From: Gottfriedia acidiceleris
GTDB lineage: Bacteria > Bacillota > Bacilli > Bacillales > Bacillaceae_G
DNA length: 64,000 nt
NCBI RefSeq assembly: GCF_002128425.1
Contig: NZ_NESS01000006.1
Location: 268,704 to 332,703 of the forward strand
Direction: 5' to 3'
The notes beneath the pieces are model-generated. The model did not search any database. It was not told where the DNA came from and saw nothing but the letters and a program-made list of their open reading frames with translations. This document shows, piece after piece, positions 18,117 to 26,698 of this stretch. The position numbers and the translations under genes are program-made. Every line of letters begins with the position of its first letter. The first letter of the stretch is position 1.

Positions 18117-19187
18117 ATGACCAATTATAAGTTAAGTGTTGTAGTCATTAACTATAACAAAGAGAAATTTATTGAGGAAAGTTTACAATCTGTCATGAAT
18201 CAGTCATTAAAAGATATTGAACTGATCGTTGTCGATGATGGTTCGACTGATAAAAGTAGTGTTTTAGCAGAAGAATTCACAAAAAAGTATCAAAATGCAA
18301 AGTTTATTAAACAGGAAAATAAGGGGCCAAGTGCCGCAAGAAATACAGGTTTATTACATGCAAGTGGGGAATATATTGCTTTTTTAGATGGAGATGACAT
18401 TGCTTACCCAGATTCATATGGCCAATTATATTCTTTAGCAAAAAAATATAACGCTGATACGGCAATAGGTAATATTTTATGCTTTAATAGCGAAAAAACT
18501 TGGCGTTTAGATTATATGAAAGAAGTTTTTAAAGAAAATTTACCAGAAAATAGACAGATTCTAAAGAATCCTGAGCTACACCTTACACCATCTGCTAGTA
18601 ATAAATTATTTAAAAAAGAACTTCTCGAGCGCGAAGGAATTTTATTTCACGAAGAACTACGTGTTGGTGAAGATTTATTATTCACAGAGAAATCTTTGCT
18701 ACAATCAAACTGTACAGTTGTTTGCAACATCGATGTCATCGGTTATCGAATTGAAGACCCTGAAAATAGTCTAATTAAATCTGGAACAATTCAATTTTTT
18801 AATCAATTAGTCGTACTTCAAAAAGAGTTGCGATCTTATTTTGAAGAAAATGGTTTTACGGAAGAATTAATTCATATTGAAAGAAGACAGCTTAAATTCT
18901 TTATTAACTCAATTAATATAAAGGCAAATAAACTACCAGATCACGAGAAGTTGAATCTTGCTTCTGTTGGTAATGAATTTATGAGAACAATTCGAAATGA
19001 ATCGATTAAAGATGATCTTAGTGCGGTACCAAAGTTTATAGCAGATACATTACGATTAAAAGATCAGCGAGCTTTAAAAATCTATTTATCCTTAAAATCA
19101 AACCCTAAAATGACGAATAGTAAGTTAAGAAAAGTAGTTTATCTCCTTTCACTATTCTCTTTAAGATACAAGTTTGTTAAATCTTAG
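18117..19187 (+). CDS. Glycosyltransferase family 2 protein
   Basis: 356 residues with a canonical GT-A start (SVVVINYNKEKFIEESLQSV, VVDDGSTDKS, NKGPSAARNTG, AFLDGDD). The region after residue 120 (IGNILCFNSEKTW and beyond) resembles the N-terminal GT2 half of the 909-residue fusion at 32723-35452, including the conserved PEL/NP spacing, so the two share an ancestor. The ATG follows GAGAGG. There is no membrane segment. It belongs to the surface polymer locus; the transferred sugar is unknown. Confidence 0.86.
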   Translation: MTNYKLSVVVINYNKEKFIEESLQSVMNQSLKDIELIVVDDGSTDKSSVLAEEFTKKYQNAKFIKQENKGPSAARNTGLLHASGEYIAFLDGDDIAYPDSYGQLYSLAKKYNADTAIGNILCFNSEKTWRLDYMKEVFKENLPENRQILKNPELHLTPSASNKLFKKELLEREGILFHEELRVGEDLLFTEKSLLQSNCTVVCNIDVIGYRIEDPENSLIKSGTIQFFNQLVVLQKELRSYFEENGFTEELIHIERRQLKFFINSINIKANKLPDHEKLNLASVGNEFMRTIRNESIKDDLSAVPKFIADTLRLKDQRALKIYLSLKSNPKMTNSKLRKVVYLLSLFSLRYKFVKS

Positions 19188-19371
19188 TTAATTTAATGTA
19201 AAATAGAGTCGAAATGTGAAAATTAATTGTAAGATTAATAAGATAAATAGATATTTATTGAAATATAATTTCTACTAATTTAAAATGATGATTGGTGCTT
19301 TTCTAATTTATCTGTTTTTTAATTGAAAAGGTAAGTTATGGCGATTTAAGTTTTATCCAATTATCCAAAAA

Positions 19372-19414
19372 GTTTACTAATAATACGTTTACTATAATCT
19401 AAATATCAGTAAAC
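19372..19414. promoter_or_regulatory. GTTTACT repeat cluster upstream of wecC
   Basis: GTTTACT occurs at 19372-19378 and 19387-19393, and its inverse AGTAAAC at 19408-19414. A TATAAT hexamer at 19393-19398 overlaps the second copy. The cluster is in the 284-bp gap before the wecC-tagGH operon and could combine a promoter with an operator. No regulator is implied. Confidence 0.3.
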
Positions 19415-19471
19415 TATTAGTGAAGCGAAAGAGTAGAAATTATTAAAATTTCTGAAAGAGGTTATAGTAAA

Positions 19472-20755
19472 ATGAAAATTTGCACAATTGGACTAGGGTA
19501 TATAGGATTACCAACTTCTGCTATGTTTGCGAAGTATGGAGCAACTGTTGTAGGTGTAGACGTACAAAAAAGTGTTGTAGATAAATTAAATTCTGGAGAA
19601 ATTCATATAGAAGAGCCTGGATTAGGCGAAATGGTTAAAGAAGTAGTAGAAAAAGGATTTTTCAGAGCGTCTTTAACTCCTGAAGAGGCTGACGCATTTA
19701 TTGTTGCGGTACCAACTCCAAATAATGATGATGAGAATAAATCATGTGATTTATCATATGTATTAGACGCGGTTCATAAAGTAATTCCTTATTTAAAAAA
19801 AGGGAATGTTTTAATCGTTGAATCAACAATCGCACCTAGAAGTATGGATGACTTTGTAAAACCACTAGTAGAACAAGCTGGATTTACTGTAGGGGAAGAT
19901 ATTTATCTTGTTCACTGCCCTGAACGTGTATTACCAGGCCAAATTTTACACGAATTAATTCATAATAACCGTATTGTAGGCGGTATTACAGCTGCATGTA
20001 GTGAAGCAGGCGCAAAAGTGTATCGTACATTTGTAGAAGGCGAAATTATTCAAACAGATGCAAAAACTGCTGAAATGTCTAAACTAATGGAAAATACATT
20101 CCGTGATGTAAATATTGCTTTAGCAAATGAACTGACAAAAATTTGTAACTCATTAGAAATCAATGTATTAGATGTTATTCAAATGGCAAACAAACATCCA
20201 CGTGTAAACATTCATTCACCAGGTCCAGGTGTTGGAGGTCACTGTCTTGCTGTTGACCCATACTTTATTGTAGCGAAAGCTCCTGAATTAGCTGGTATGA
20301 TCAAATTATCTCGTGATACGAATGTTTCTATGCCTAAATATGTTGTAGACTCAGTAAAAGAACTAGTTTCAGGTATAGATAATCCTAAAATTGCAGCATT
20401 TGGTGTGACATACAAAGGCAATGTAGATGATATGAGAGAAAGTCCTGCAATGGAAATTATTGAGTTATTGAATGAAGAGGGACTAAATGTCACAATTCAT
20501 GATCCACATGTATCTTCTGAGAAAATTAATGTTTTATCTGCTGAAGAAGCTGTGGAAGATGCAAGCTTAATTCTTGTATTAACAGATCATAATGAATTTA
20601 AAACAATGGACTACAATAAACTTGCTAAACAAATGAAGCAAGCTGTCCTATTTGATACACGTAATTGTGTACCAACTTCAAGTGATTCTGATATGAAATT
20701 TGTTAATTACGGAACTTTATATAAAGAAATAAAAAAGAATGTGGTTGATTTATGA
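19472..20755 (+). CDS. wecC: UDP-N-acetyl-D-mannosamine dehydrogenase
   Basis: A 427-residue nucleotide-sugar dehydrogenase that oxidises UDP-ManNAc to UDP-ManNAcA. The NAD motif GLGYIGLPTSAM starts at residue 7, PTPN lies near 81, Lys204 is in EMSKLMENTFRDVN, and the catalytic Cys258 is in SPGPGVGGHCLAVDP, the form typical of WecC rather than UDP-glucose dehydrogenase. With mnaA it gives a two-step route from UDP-GlcNAc to a uronic acid donor. Its stop overlaps the tagG start by 4 bp, linking this sugar to the exported polymer. Confidence 0.92.
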   Translation: MKICTIGLGYIGLPTSAMFAKYGATVVGVDVQKSVVDKLNSGEIHIEEPGLGEMVKEVVEKGFFRASLTPEEADAFIVAVPTPNNDDENKSCDLSYVLDAVHKVIPYLKKGNVLIVESTIAPRSMDDFVKPLVEQAGFTVGEDIYLVHCPERVLPGQILHELIHNNRIVGGITAACSEAGAKVYRTFVEGEIIQTDAKTAEMSKLMENTFRDVNIALANELTKICNSLEINVLDVIQMANKHPRVNIHSPGPGVGGHCLAVDPYFIVAKAPELAGMIKLSRDTNVSMPKYVVDSVKELVSGIDNPKIAAFGVTYKGNVDDMRESPAMEIIELLNEEGLNVTIHDPHVSSEKINVLSAEEAVEDASLILVLTDHNEFKTMDYNKLAKQMKQAVLFDTRNCVPTSSDSDMKFVNYGTLYKEIKKNVVDL

Positions 20756-21552
20756 GTAGTATAAAAACAGTTTTACAAGAACATGCTAAAAACTTATCAT
20801 TAATTTTTCGTCTTTCATCTTATGAGACGCGTAAAGAATATGCAGATAGCCAACTTGGCGTAATTTGGGTATTTTTAAATCCACTTTTTCAAATAGCTGT
20901 TTACTGGGTGACTTTCGGTACTGGAATAAGGGGAGGAGCTCCAGTTAATGGAATTCCGTTTCTTCTTTGGATGCTTTGTGGATTAATTCCGTGGTTCTTT
21001 ATTAGTGCAGCAATCATGCAAGGTTCAAGTTCGATTTTTAACCGAATCGGAACAGTTTCAAAGATGAATTTTCCTTTAAGTATCATTCCATCTTATGTCG
21101 TTTTATCTAGGTTCAATACACATCTATTCATGATGGTCGTATTAATAATTGGTGTTATTTTTAATCAAGGTATCGATCAGATGAATATATTTGCTTTGAT
21201 CTATTTTATGATTACCGGCCTAATATTTAATATAGCACTTGCATTACTAACATCTACTTTATCTACAATGGTTAGAGATGTTCATTTATTAATTCAATCA
21301 TTTACTAGAATGCTTTTATATTTAACACCTATTCTGTGGGAACCAAAAGGATCAAATATTTTAACTCAATTAATGAAACTTAATCCGTTTTATTATATTG
21401 TAGAGGGATATCGTGGCGCATTATTATATGGTCATTCAGATATTATTTTCTCTAGTTATACTTTTTACTTTTGGGGTGTATTGCTAGTCTTTTTCATTAT
21501 CGGCTCAATTTTTCATGTTAAATTCAGGAAGCAGTTTGTTGATTTCCTATAG
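20752..21552 (+). CDS. tagG: Teichoic acid ABC transporter permease
   Basis: 266 residues, ABC-2 type permease with six predicted membrane helices. The N-terminal amphipathic stretch LIFRLSSYETRKEYADSQLG is the conserved TagG/Wzm lead-in. With TagH it flips undecaprenyl-linked polymer across the membrane. It overlaps wecC by 4 bp (ATGA), and tagH begins 12 bp after its stop. Confidence 0.92.
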   Translation: MSSIKTVLQEHAKNLSLIFRLSSYETRKEYADSQLGVIWVFLNPLFQIAVYWVTFGTGIRGGAPVNGIPFLLWMLCGLIPWFFISAAIMQGSSSIFNRIGTVSKMNFPLSIIPSYVVLSRFNTHLFMMVVLIIGVIFNQGIDQMNIFALIYFMITGLIFNIALALLTSTLSTMVRDVHLLIQSFTRMLLYLTPILWEPKGSNILTQLMKLNPFYYIVEGYRGALLYGHSDIIFSSYTFYFWGVLLVFFIIGSIFHVKFRKQFVDFL

Positions 21553-21564
21553 AAGGTGAAATGT

Positions 21565-22350
21565 ATGACAAAAAAAGTTGTTTTTAAAAATGTTACTAAA
21601 AAATTTAAAATTTATAATAAACCGACTGACAAACTGAAGGATTTATTCTTTGGTGGTAAAGGCGGAGAATATTTTCATGCGCTAAAAAACATTTCCTTTG
21701 AAATTGAACAAGGTGAAATTGTAGGGATCATTGGTTTAAATGGTTCAGGTAAAAGTACAATGTCTAATTTAATTGCTGGTGTAACAATGCCAAATGATGG
21801 CGAAGTTGAAGTAAATGGAGTTGCTTCACTAATTGCGATTCAAGCTGGATTAGATAACCGATTAACTGGTTTGGAAAATATTCGACTTAAAGGTTTGATG
21901 ATGGGTCTTACAATTAAGCAAATTGAAAAAATCACGCCTGATATTATTGAATTTGCAGAGATTGGAAAATTTATTAATCAACCAGTTAAATCATATTCAA
22001 GTGGTATGAGATCTAGGCTCGGATTTGCCATTTCTGTAAATATCGACCCAGATATCATGGTAATCGATGAAGCATTATCTGTTGGTGATCCTACCTTTAC
22101 AAAGCGTTGTTTAGATAAAATGAATGATTTTAAAGAACAAGGTAAAACAATCTTCTTTATTAGTCACTCATTAGGTCAAGTTAGAAACTTCTGCACAAAA
22201 GGCTTATGGATTCATTATGGAAAATTAGTTGAGTATGATGAAATAAATAAGGTATGCGATAACTATCAAAACTTCCTAACTGAATATAATAAATTAACAC
22301 CTGCAGAACGTGCAAAAGACCGTGAAGAGAATATGCATGTAAGCCAATAA
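21565..22350 (+). CDS. tagH: Teichoic acid ABC transporter ATP-binding protein
   Basis: About 261 residues from the ATG at 21565; GAAGGTG lies 6 bp before it. The Walker A is GLNGSGKST, the signature YSSGMRSRLGFAI, Walker B is IMVIDEALS, and the switch His is in FFISHS. It has the short TarH form without the long extracytoplasmic extension found in B. subtilis TagH. It powers polymer export with TagG. The operon ends at a terminator immediately downstream. Confidence 0.92.
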   Translation: MTKKVVFKNVTKKFKIYNKPTDKLKDLFFGGKGGEYFHALKNISFEIEQGEIVGIIGLNGSGKSTMSNLIAGVTMPNDGEVEVNGVASLIAIQAGLDNRLTGLENIRLKGLMMGLTIKQIEKITPDIIEFAEIGKFINQPVKSYSSGMRSRLGFAISVNIDPDIMVIDEALSVGDPTFTKRCLDKMNDFKEQGKTIFFISHSLGQVRNFCTKGLWIHYGKLVEYDEINKVCDNYQNFLTEYNKLTPAERAKDREENMHVSQ

Positions 22351-22353
22351 CGT

Positions 22354-22402
22354 AAATAGACACTTTATGAATTAGATTTTCTTCATAATAGTGTCTATTT
22401 TA
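22354..22402 (+). terminator. Terminator of wecC-tagGH
   Basis: AAATAGACACT(TTATGA) pairs with (TCATAAT)AGTGTCTATTT, a long stem followed by a short T-tract. Confidence 0.82.
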
Positions 22403-22462
22403 ATAGAATTTTATAGAAATAAAGGTATAGAAAATAAGTCAATTGTGTTGGAAAGGAATATC

Positions 22463-22978
22463 ATGGAATCCAAAAGTAGAATTCGAATTTTTATTGGTTA
22501 TTGGATACCAGTTATCCTTATAGCCGGCATTATATTTTATTCATCAGCAACACCATATGAAAAACAAGATATAAGGCCTGAGATCAGTCATTTAACATTT
22601 TTATATAATCTAATGAAGCATTTTACATTTGTCGACTTTAGCTATGCTGGTCATGTAGTAAGCATAAAAGAGCTTGGAGTAGCTGGATTTACAGAGTTCT
22701 TTATTCGTAAATTATCCCATTTTTCAATCTATCTTTTACTTGCTTATTTTGCTACAAGATTAGCAAAGCTTTACGTGAAGAATTCCTTTTTCGTAGGAGT
22801 AATTTTTTCGATACTTTATGCAGCTTCGGATGAATTTCACCAATCCTTTACTGCAAATCGAACTCCGTTAGTACATGACGTAGTAATTGATTCAATAGGA
22901 GCTCTAATAGGGGCATGTTTATTTTTATTAATAAATAAGAAGCTTAAAGCGAAAGTTCAAAAAGCCATTCGAGTTTAA
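22463..22978 (+). CDS. VanZ family membrane protein
   Basis: 171 residues with four hydrophobic segments. VanZ hallmarks are IRKLSHFSIYLLLAYF, the DEFHQSFTANRTPLVHDVVI loop and the last helix GALIGACLFLL. VanZ-like proteins are linked to low-level teicoplanin and lipoglycopeptide resistance, but the biochemical role is unsettled. The ATG at 22463 follows GGAAAGGA; a longer frame would start inside the tagH terminator. It lies next to the polymer exporter. Confidence 0.88.
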   Translation: MESKSRIRIFIGYWIPVILIAGIIFYSSATPYEKQDIRPEISHLTFLYNLMKHFTFVDFSYAGHVVSIKELGVAGFTEFFIRKLSHFSIYLLLAYFATRLAKLYVKNSFFVGVIFSILYAASDEFHQSFTANRTPLVHDVVIDSIGALIGACLFLLINKKLKAKVQKAIRV

Positions 22979-22992
22979 TCGAATGGCTTCTT
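22962..22992 (+). terminator. Hairpin overlapping the end of the VanZ gene
   Basis: AGCCATTCGA pairs with TCGAATGGCT across the stop codon. The T-tract that follows (CTTCTTA) is weak. Confidence 0.5.
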
Positions 22993-23142
22993 ATGTATGA
23001 GACGAAGGCATCGTTTTATTTCCTGATCTGTTCGTAAAGAAATAAGTTTTCTTTGCCAAAATCCACATTATTTCATTTCCGAAACGAGATTCTTATAATA
23101 TTGAACTAGCTTTATTTATACAACTGAGGTTATTAAACGTAA

Positions 23143-23440
23143 ATGCCAGATTACTTAAACAAGGAAGTGCTATTTTTTTAGATAAAACGCTTCGATAAGG
23201 GAAAATTTAGACTGGATTTGAATAATTATATTTCATCAGGGGCTTGGTTTGACAAATCATTGGTATTGGCATAATTGTAATTGCATATTTTCATACAAAA
23301 GAACGTCATGAGTAAGCAAGAAATAGAGGAAGTACATACTTTTCAGTTGAACTATTTTTATTTATACCATGGTATAAATAAAGGATTAATATTCTTTTTA
23401 GGATCATTTTTAATTTTAATACCCATTTTTTCTTTGTGAA
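23143..23440 (+). pseudogene. Decayed small membrane-protein gene(s)
   Basis: A gap of over 550 bp holds interrupted but protein-like frames. From ATG 23143, MPDYLNKEVLFF meets TAG, then the same frame continues IKRFDKGKFRLDLNNYISS and stops. A shifted frame gives GIGIIVIAYFHTKERHE. Overlapping its stop, ATG 23308 begins MSKQEIEEVHTF, which becomes a plausible hydrophobic protein ending FFLGSFLILIPIFSL only if one T is removed from the TTTT run at about 23341. The family is not recognised. This could be chance frames, but their continuity suggests decay. Confidence 0.35.
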
Positions 23441-23464
23441 ATCAAACTCTAAAATAACTAAACA

Positions 23465-23502
23465 TAAAAAGCACATCGTAAAGCAGGAGATGTGCTTTTT
23501 TT
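23465..23502 (+). terminator. Rho-independent terminator
   Basis: AAAAGCACATC pairs with GATGTGCTTTT and runs into a T-tract. It has no intact gene upstream, which supports a former gene at 23143-23440. Confidence 0.85.
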
Positions 23503-23556
23503 GTCGAATGAAATTGAGATTCGTTAAATGAGCGTAGTATGAAAGGTGTGTATTAC

Positions 23557-24075
23557 ATGTTTTTTCTTCAAATGGCAGGCTTTCCAGGTTCAGGAAAGTC
23601 AACATTATCAAGATTGATATCGAAAAAGACAGGTGCGGTTGTTATAGATCATGATATTGTAAAATCGCCATTACTAGAATCATTAGGACCTAATGTTGAT
23701 CCAAAGGAAGTAGGAAAAATATCATATGACATCGAATGGTCTTTAATCGATTTTCATCTTTCTTTAGGACAAAATGTTATTTTGGATAGCCCTTGTTTAT
23801 ATACAGAATTGGTAGAAAAGGGAACCTTACTAACAAAAAAACATAATGCTAAATACAAATTTGTTGAATGCTATCTCAATAATTTTAATGAAATTAATTA
23901 TAGATTAAAAAAGCGGGAGCGAATGATAAGCCAAATACATGAGGTACAAAATGAAGAAGCATTTCATGAATGGGTTAACAATACAAAAAGACCTACAAAT
24001 GATTATCTTATTGTGGAAACAGCAAATCCAATAGACAGTTATTTCGATAAAGTAATGAAATACCTAATAAATTGA
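23557..24075 (+). CDS. P-loop kinase-like AAA family protein
   Basis: 172 residues. The Walker A motif GFPGSGKST is near the N-terminus, IDHDIVKSPLL resembles a substrate-binding step, and KKRERMISQ forms an Arg-rich lid-like segment, the layout of small nucleotide or sugar kinases and zeta-like kinases. The substrate is unknown. The start is put at ATG 23557, 8 bp after AAAGGTG, instead of the ATG six codons earlier. It stands alone between terminators. Confidence 0.78.
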   Translation: MFFLQMAGFPGSGKSTLSRLISKKTGAVVIDHDIVKSPLLESLGPNVDPKEVGKISYDIEWSLIDFHLSLGQNVILDSPCLYTELVEKGTLLTKKHNAKYKFVECYLNNFNEINYRLKKRERMISQIHEVQNEEAFHEWVNNTKRPTNDYLIVETANPIDSYFDKVMKYLIN

Positions 24076-24178
24076 TTGTGCTTTTGAAAAGTTTAAAGAG
24101 GTAAAATTTTTTAAAAATAGAAATTAACATAATGTAGTAATAGAATTAAAAATTATTATTATGCGAGGTGGAGGTAAG

Positions 24179-24871
24179 ATGAATCAATTTCTAGAAAAAA
24201 GACACTCAGCCTTACGAGAAGCAGAAAGGAAGGCTGAAGAACTATTTAGAGCGGTTGAAGAAAATGGTATATTACGTGATGGTGTAACAGAAAAACAAAT
24301 AAATAAAGAAATTTATGAATTGGCATTTCAAATGTTCGGAATTAAAAAATATTGGCATAAACGCATTGTGCGAGCTGGAAAGAACACTCTATTTCCTTAT
24401 AGAGAAAATCCACCAGATTTAACCGTAAAGAAAAGAGATATTATTTTTCTTGACTTTGGTCCGATTTTTGAAGATTGGGAAGCAGATTTCGGCAGGACAT
24501 ACGTTCTTGGAGAAGACCCAGTCAAATTAAAGCTTCGTAATGATATTGAACAGGCTTGGGAAGAGGGAAAAGCTTTCTTTCAATCAAGGCCAAATATCAC
24601 AGGTAGTGAACTCTTCGCATATGTTTGTGATCTTGCAAAAAAATATGGATGGGAATATGGTGGTCCACACGCAGGTCATCTAATAGGTGAGTTCCCCCAC
24701 GAACGAATTCAAGGAGAAGAAGTTGAGAACTATATTCATCAAGATAATAAAGTTCCTATGAGAGAACCTGATAAAAACGGTCAACCACGAGATTGGATTC
24801 TAGAGATACACTTTATAGATCGAGAGCTTGCGATAGGTGGTTTCTTTGAACAGTTATTAACAGTCAAATAA
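24179..24871 (+). CDS. M24 family metallopeptidase (aminopeptidase P-like)
   Basis: 230 residues, the pita-bread fold only, without the N-terminal domain of full aminopeptidase P. Candidate metal ligands are the Asp of FLDFGP, the Asp of EADFGRTY, the His of GGPHAGHLIGEFPHE, the Glu of ILEIHF and the Glu of GGFFEQLL. It should cleave N-terminal residues from peptides or hydrolyse a related substrate. The ATG at 24179 follows AGGTGGAGGT; an ATG six codons upstream contains that site and is rejected. It is monocistronic and ends at a strong terminator. Confidence 0.85.
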   Translation: MNQFLEKRHSALREAERKAEELFRAVEENGILRDGVTEKQINKEIYELAFQMFGIKKYWHKRIVRAGKNTLFPYRENPPDLTVKKRDIIFLDFGPIFEDWEADFGRTYVLGEDPVKLKLRNDIEQAWEEGKAFFQSRPNITGSELFAYVCDLAKKYGWEYGGPHAGHLIGEFPHERIQGEEVENYIHQDNKVPMREPDKNGQPRDWILEIHFIDRELAIGGFFEQLLTVK

Positions 24872-24916
24872 AAGTAGATCAAATAAAAATAATGACAAGT
24901 TTCTTTTTCAACAACA

Positions 24917-24958
24917 AAAAATCTTATCTAAATTCAATTAGATAAGATTTCTTTTTTT
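24917..24958. terminator. Strong terminator between converging genes
   Basis: AAATCTTATCTAA pairs perfectly with TTAGATAAGATTT, followed by CTTTTTTT. It serves the M24 gene. The stop codon of the minus-strand gene touches its edge. Confidence 0.88.
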
Positions 24959-25367
24959 AAAGCTTTATAAAAGTAGGTTCTGTTCCTGCTTTTTCTACAT
25001 ACCCGATTTTAACTGGATTCATTTGAATGAGTACATAGTTAGGATCCTCGGGACCTTCAAGCCATCTAGACAATTCCTCTGTCCAAACTTTCTCTTCAGG
25101 ACTAGCATTTTCAATTATTTCAGCACTTGCAAACATTTCAACAAAGTTATCATCTAATCGATCACCATCATGGCCAAGTAGTATATGTACGTTTGGATTC
25201 TTTTTTATATCTTCTACTTTTTGTGAATTCTTATTTGTAGCGATATAAGGTGTTAGGCCTTTAAAGAAAAATACCATGTAACAACTATGCGGAAAGTCTT
25301 CACGAATGGTTGTAAATATACCTAATTGTTTCGCTTTAAGTACTTTCAAAATATTTTGTTGAATCAT
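24957..25367 (-). CDS. Pyridoxamine 5'-phosphate oxidase-fold (general stress type) protein
   Basis: 136 residues with a split-barrel flavin-binding fold. HSCYMVFFFKGLTPYIATNKNSQKV is the typical beta-hairpin with a phosphate-binding region, and the C-terminal VLIQMNPVKIGYVE is common in this family. Members bind FMN or F420 or act as general stress proteins; no catalytic role can be assigned. The ATG has GGAGGGAG upstream. It is a single gene. The 247 bp upstream of it (25368-25614) also hold the chaA promoter region, in which I see no clear element. Confidence 0.8.
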   Translation of the reverse strand: MIQQNILKVLKAKQLGIFTTIREDFPHSCYMVFFFKGLTPYIATNKNSQKVEDIKKNPNVHILLGHDGDRLDDNFVEMFASAEIIENASPEEKVWTEELSRWLEGPEDPNYVLIQMNPVKIGYVEKAGTEPTFIKL

Positions 25368-25614
25368 TTTATTAACTCCCTCCTAGTTCAGAAGATGGGG
25401 AGGTAGAAATAGATTATACCAACCAAATCTCCAACTTAAGTAATTCTAGTTCTCGAGGTCATAATCCTTTGAACCATATAGGTAGAAACTAAACTTTTAT
25501 AGATGATTTAGCCATCAACATTTTAAGTGTTTGTTAATTGTTTTACATTTAAACCTATTTTTTTAAGTCTTTTGCATATGATACTTAATAAGGATATTTA
25601 TTTAGGAGGTTATT

Positions 25615-26673
25615 ATGGCTCATCGTTTATTTTTTATTGTTACATTTATTGGTGTACCATTATCGGTAATTGGGAGCTTGATGCATTGGAGCGAGATTCT
25701 ATTATTTATCATTTACTGTATAACGATTATTGCATTAGCTGGCATTATGGGAAGAGCTACTGAAAGTTTAGCGATTGCAGCTGGCCCGCGAATTGGAGGA
25801 CTTTTAAATGCAACATTCGGGAATGCGGTAGAGTTAATTATTGCGATTATTGCATTACAAAACGGTTTAGTAGAAGTAGTTTTAGCATCATTGACAGGTT
25901 CTGTAATAGGTAACTTACTTCTTGTAGGTGGATTATCCTTTTTTGTAGGTGGACTAAAATTTAAGCGTCAAAGCTTCAATGTTTATGATGCTAGACATAA
26001 TTCAGGGTTACTGATCTTTGCAGTAGTACTAGCCTTTGTCATTCCAGAAATGTTTTCTGTTAAAATGACTGCAAATGATAAGATGACACTTAGTGTGGGC
26101 GTTTCGATTGTTTTAATGGTTTTATATTTAGCAGCACTTTACTTCAAGTTAGTTACACATCGTGGGGTTTACGTAGCTAAAAATCAAGAGATCGTAGAAG
26201 AACACGAAGAAGCAGAGTGGGGAACATGGAAAGCAATGATCATTTTAGCAATCGCTACTGTAGCGGTTGGATATGTTTCAGAGAAGCTAGTCCACACGTT
26301 TACGACAGTTGGAGATAAGTTTGGATGGACTGAATTATTTATTGGTATAATCGTTGTTGCAATCGTTGGTAACGCAGCTGAACATGCATCTGCTATTGTT
26401 ATGGCATATAAAAATAAAGTAGGCGTTGCGGTAGAAATAGCTGTCGGTTCTTCATTACAAATCGCTATGTTTGTAGCACCAGTTTTAGTGATTTGCTCAT
26501 TATTTCTAGGTCATCGCATGCCTTTAATATTTTCAATCCCTGAATTAGTTGCGATGGTCACTTCAGTATTCTTAACAATTGCCATTATGAATGATGGAGA
26601 TACAAACTGGTTTGAAGGGTTAACTTTATTAGCTGCTTATTTCATTATGGGGATCGGGTTCTATCTATTATAA
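25615..26673 (+). CDS. chaA: Calcium/proton exchanger ChaA (YfkE-like)
   Basis: 352 residues, CAX family with about eleven membrane helices. The two inverted alpha-repeats carry GNAVELIIAIIAL and GNAAEHASAIVMA, the cation-selectivity motifs. An acidic loop EEHEEAEWGT separates the halves. It exports Ca2+ in exchange for protons. The ATG follows AGGAGG. Its position near yfkD and yfkAB matches the B. subtilis yfkE region. The next gene starts 25 bp on and is probably cotranscribed. Confidence 0.93.
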   Translation: MAHRLFFIVTFIGVPLSVIGSLMHWSEILLFIIYCITIIALAGIMGRATESLAIAAGPRIGGLLNATFGNAVELIIAIIALQNGLVEVVLASLTGSVIGNLLLVGGLSFFVGGLKFKRQSFNVYDARHNSGLLIFAVVLAFVIPEMFSVKMTANDKMTLSVGVSIVLMVLYLAALYFKLVTHRGVYVAKNQEIVEEHEEAEWGTWKAMIILAIATVAVGYVSEKLVHTFTTVGDKFGWTELFIGIIVVAIVGNAAEHASAIVMAYKNKVGVAVEIAVGSSLQIAMFVAPVLVICSLFLGHRMPLIFSIPELVAMVTSVFLTIAIMNDGDTNWFEGLTLLAAYFIMGIGFYLL

Positions 26674-26698
26674 AAACAAAAATTGAAGGTGGTAATAC

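Noticed and set aside
25527..25763. Plus-strand frame overlapping the chaA start
   Set aside because: The chaA frame has AGGAGG and conserved membrane motifs; this one is a shifted reading of the same DNA.
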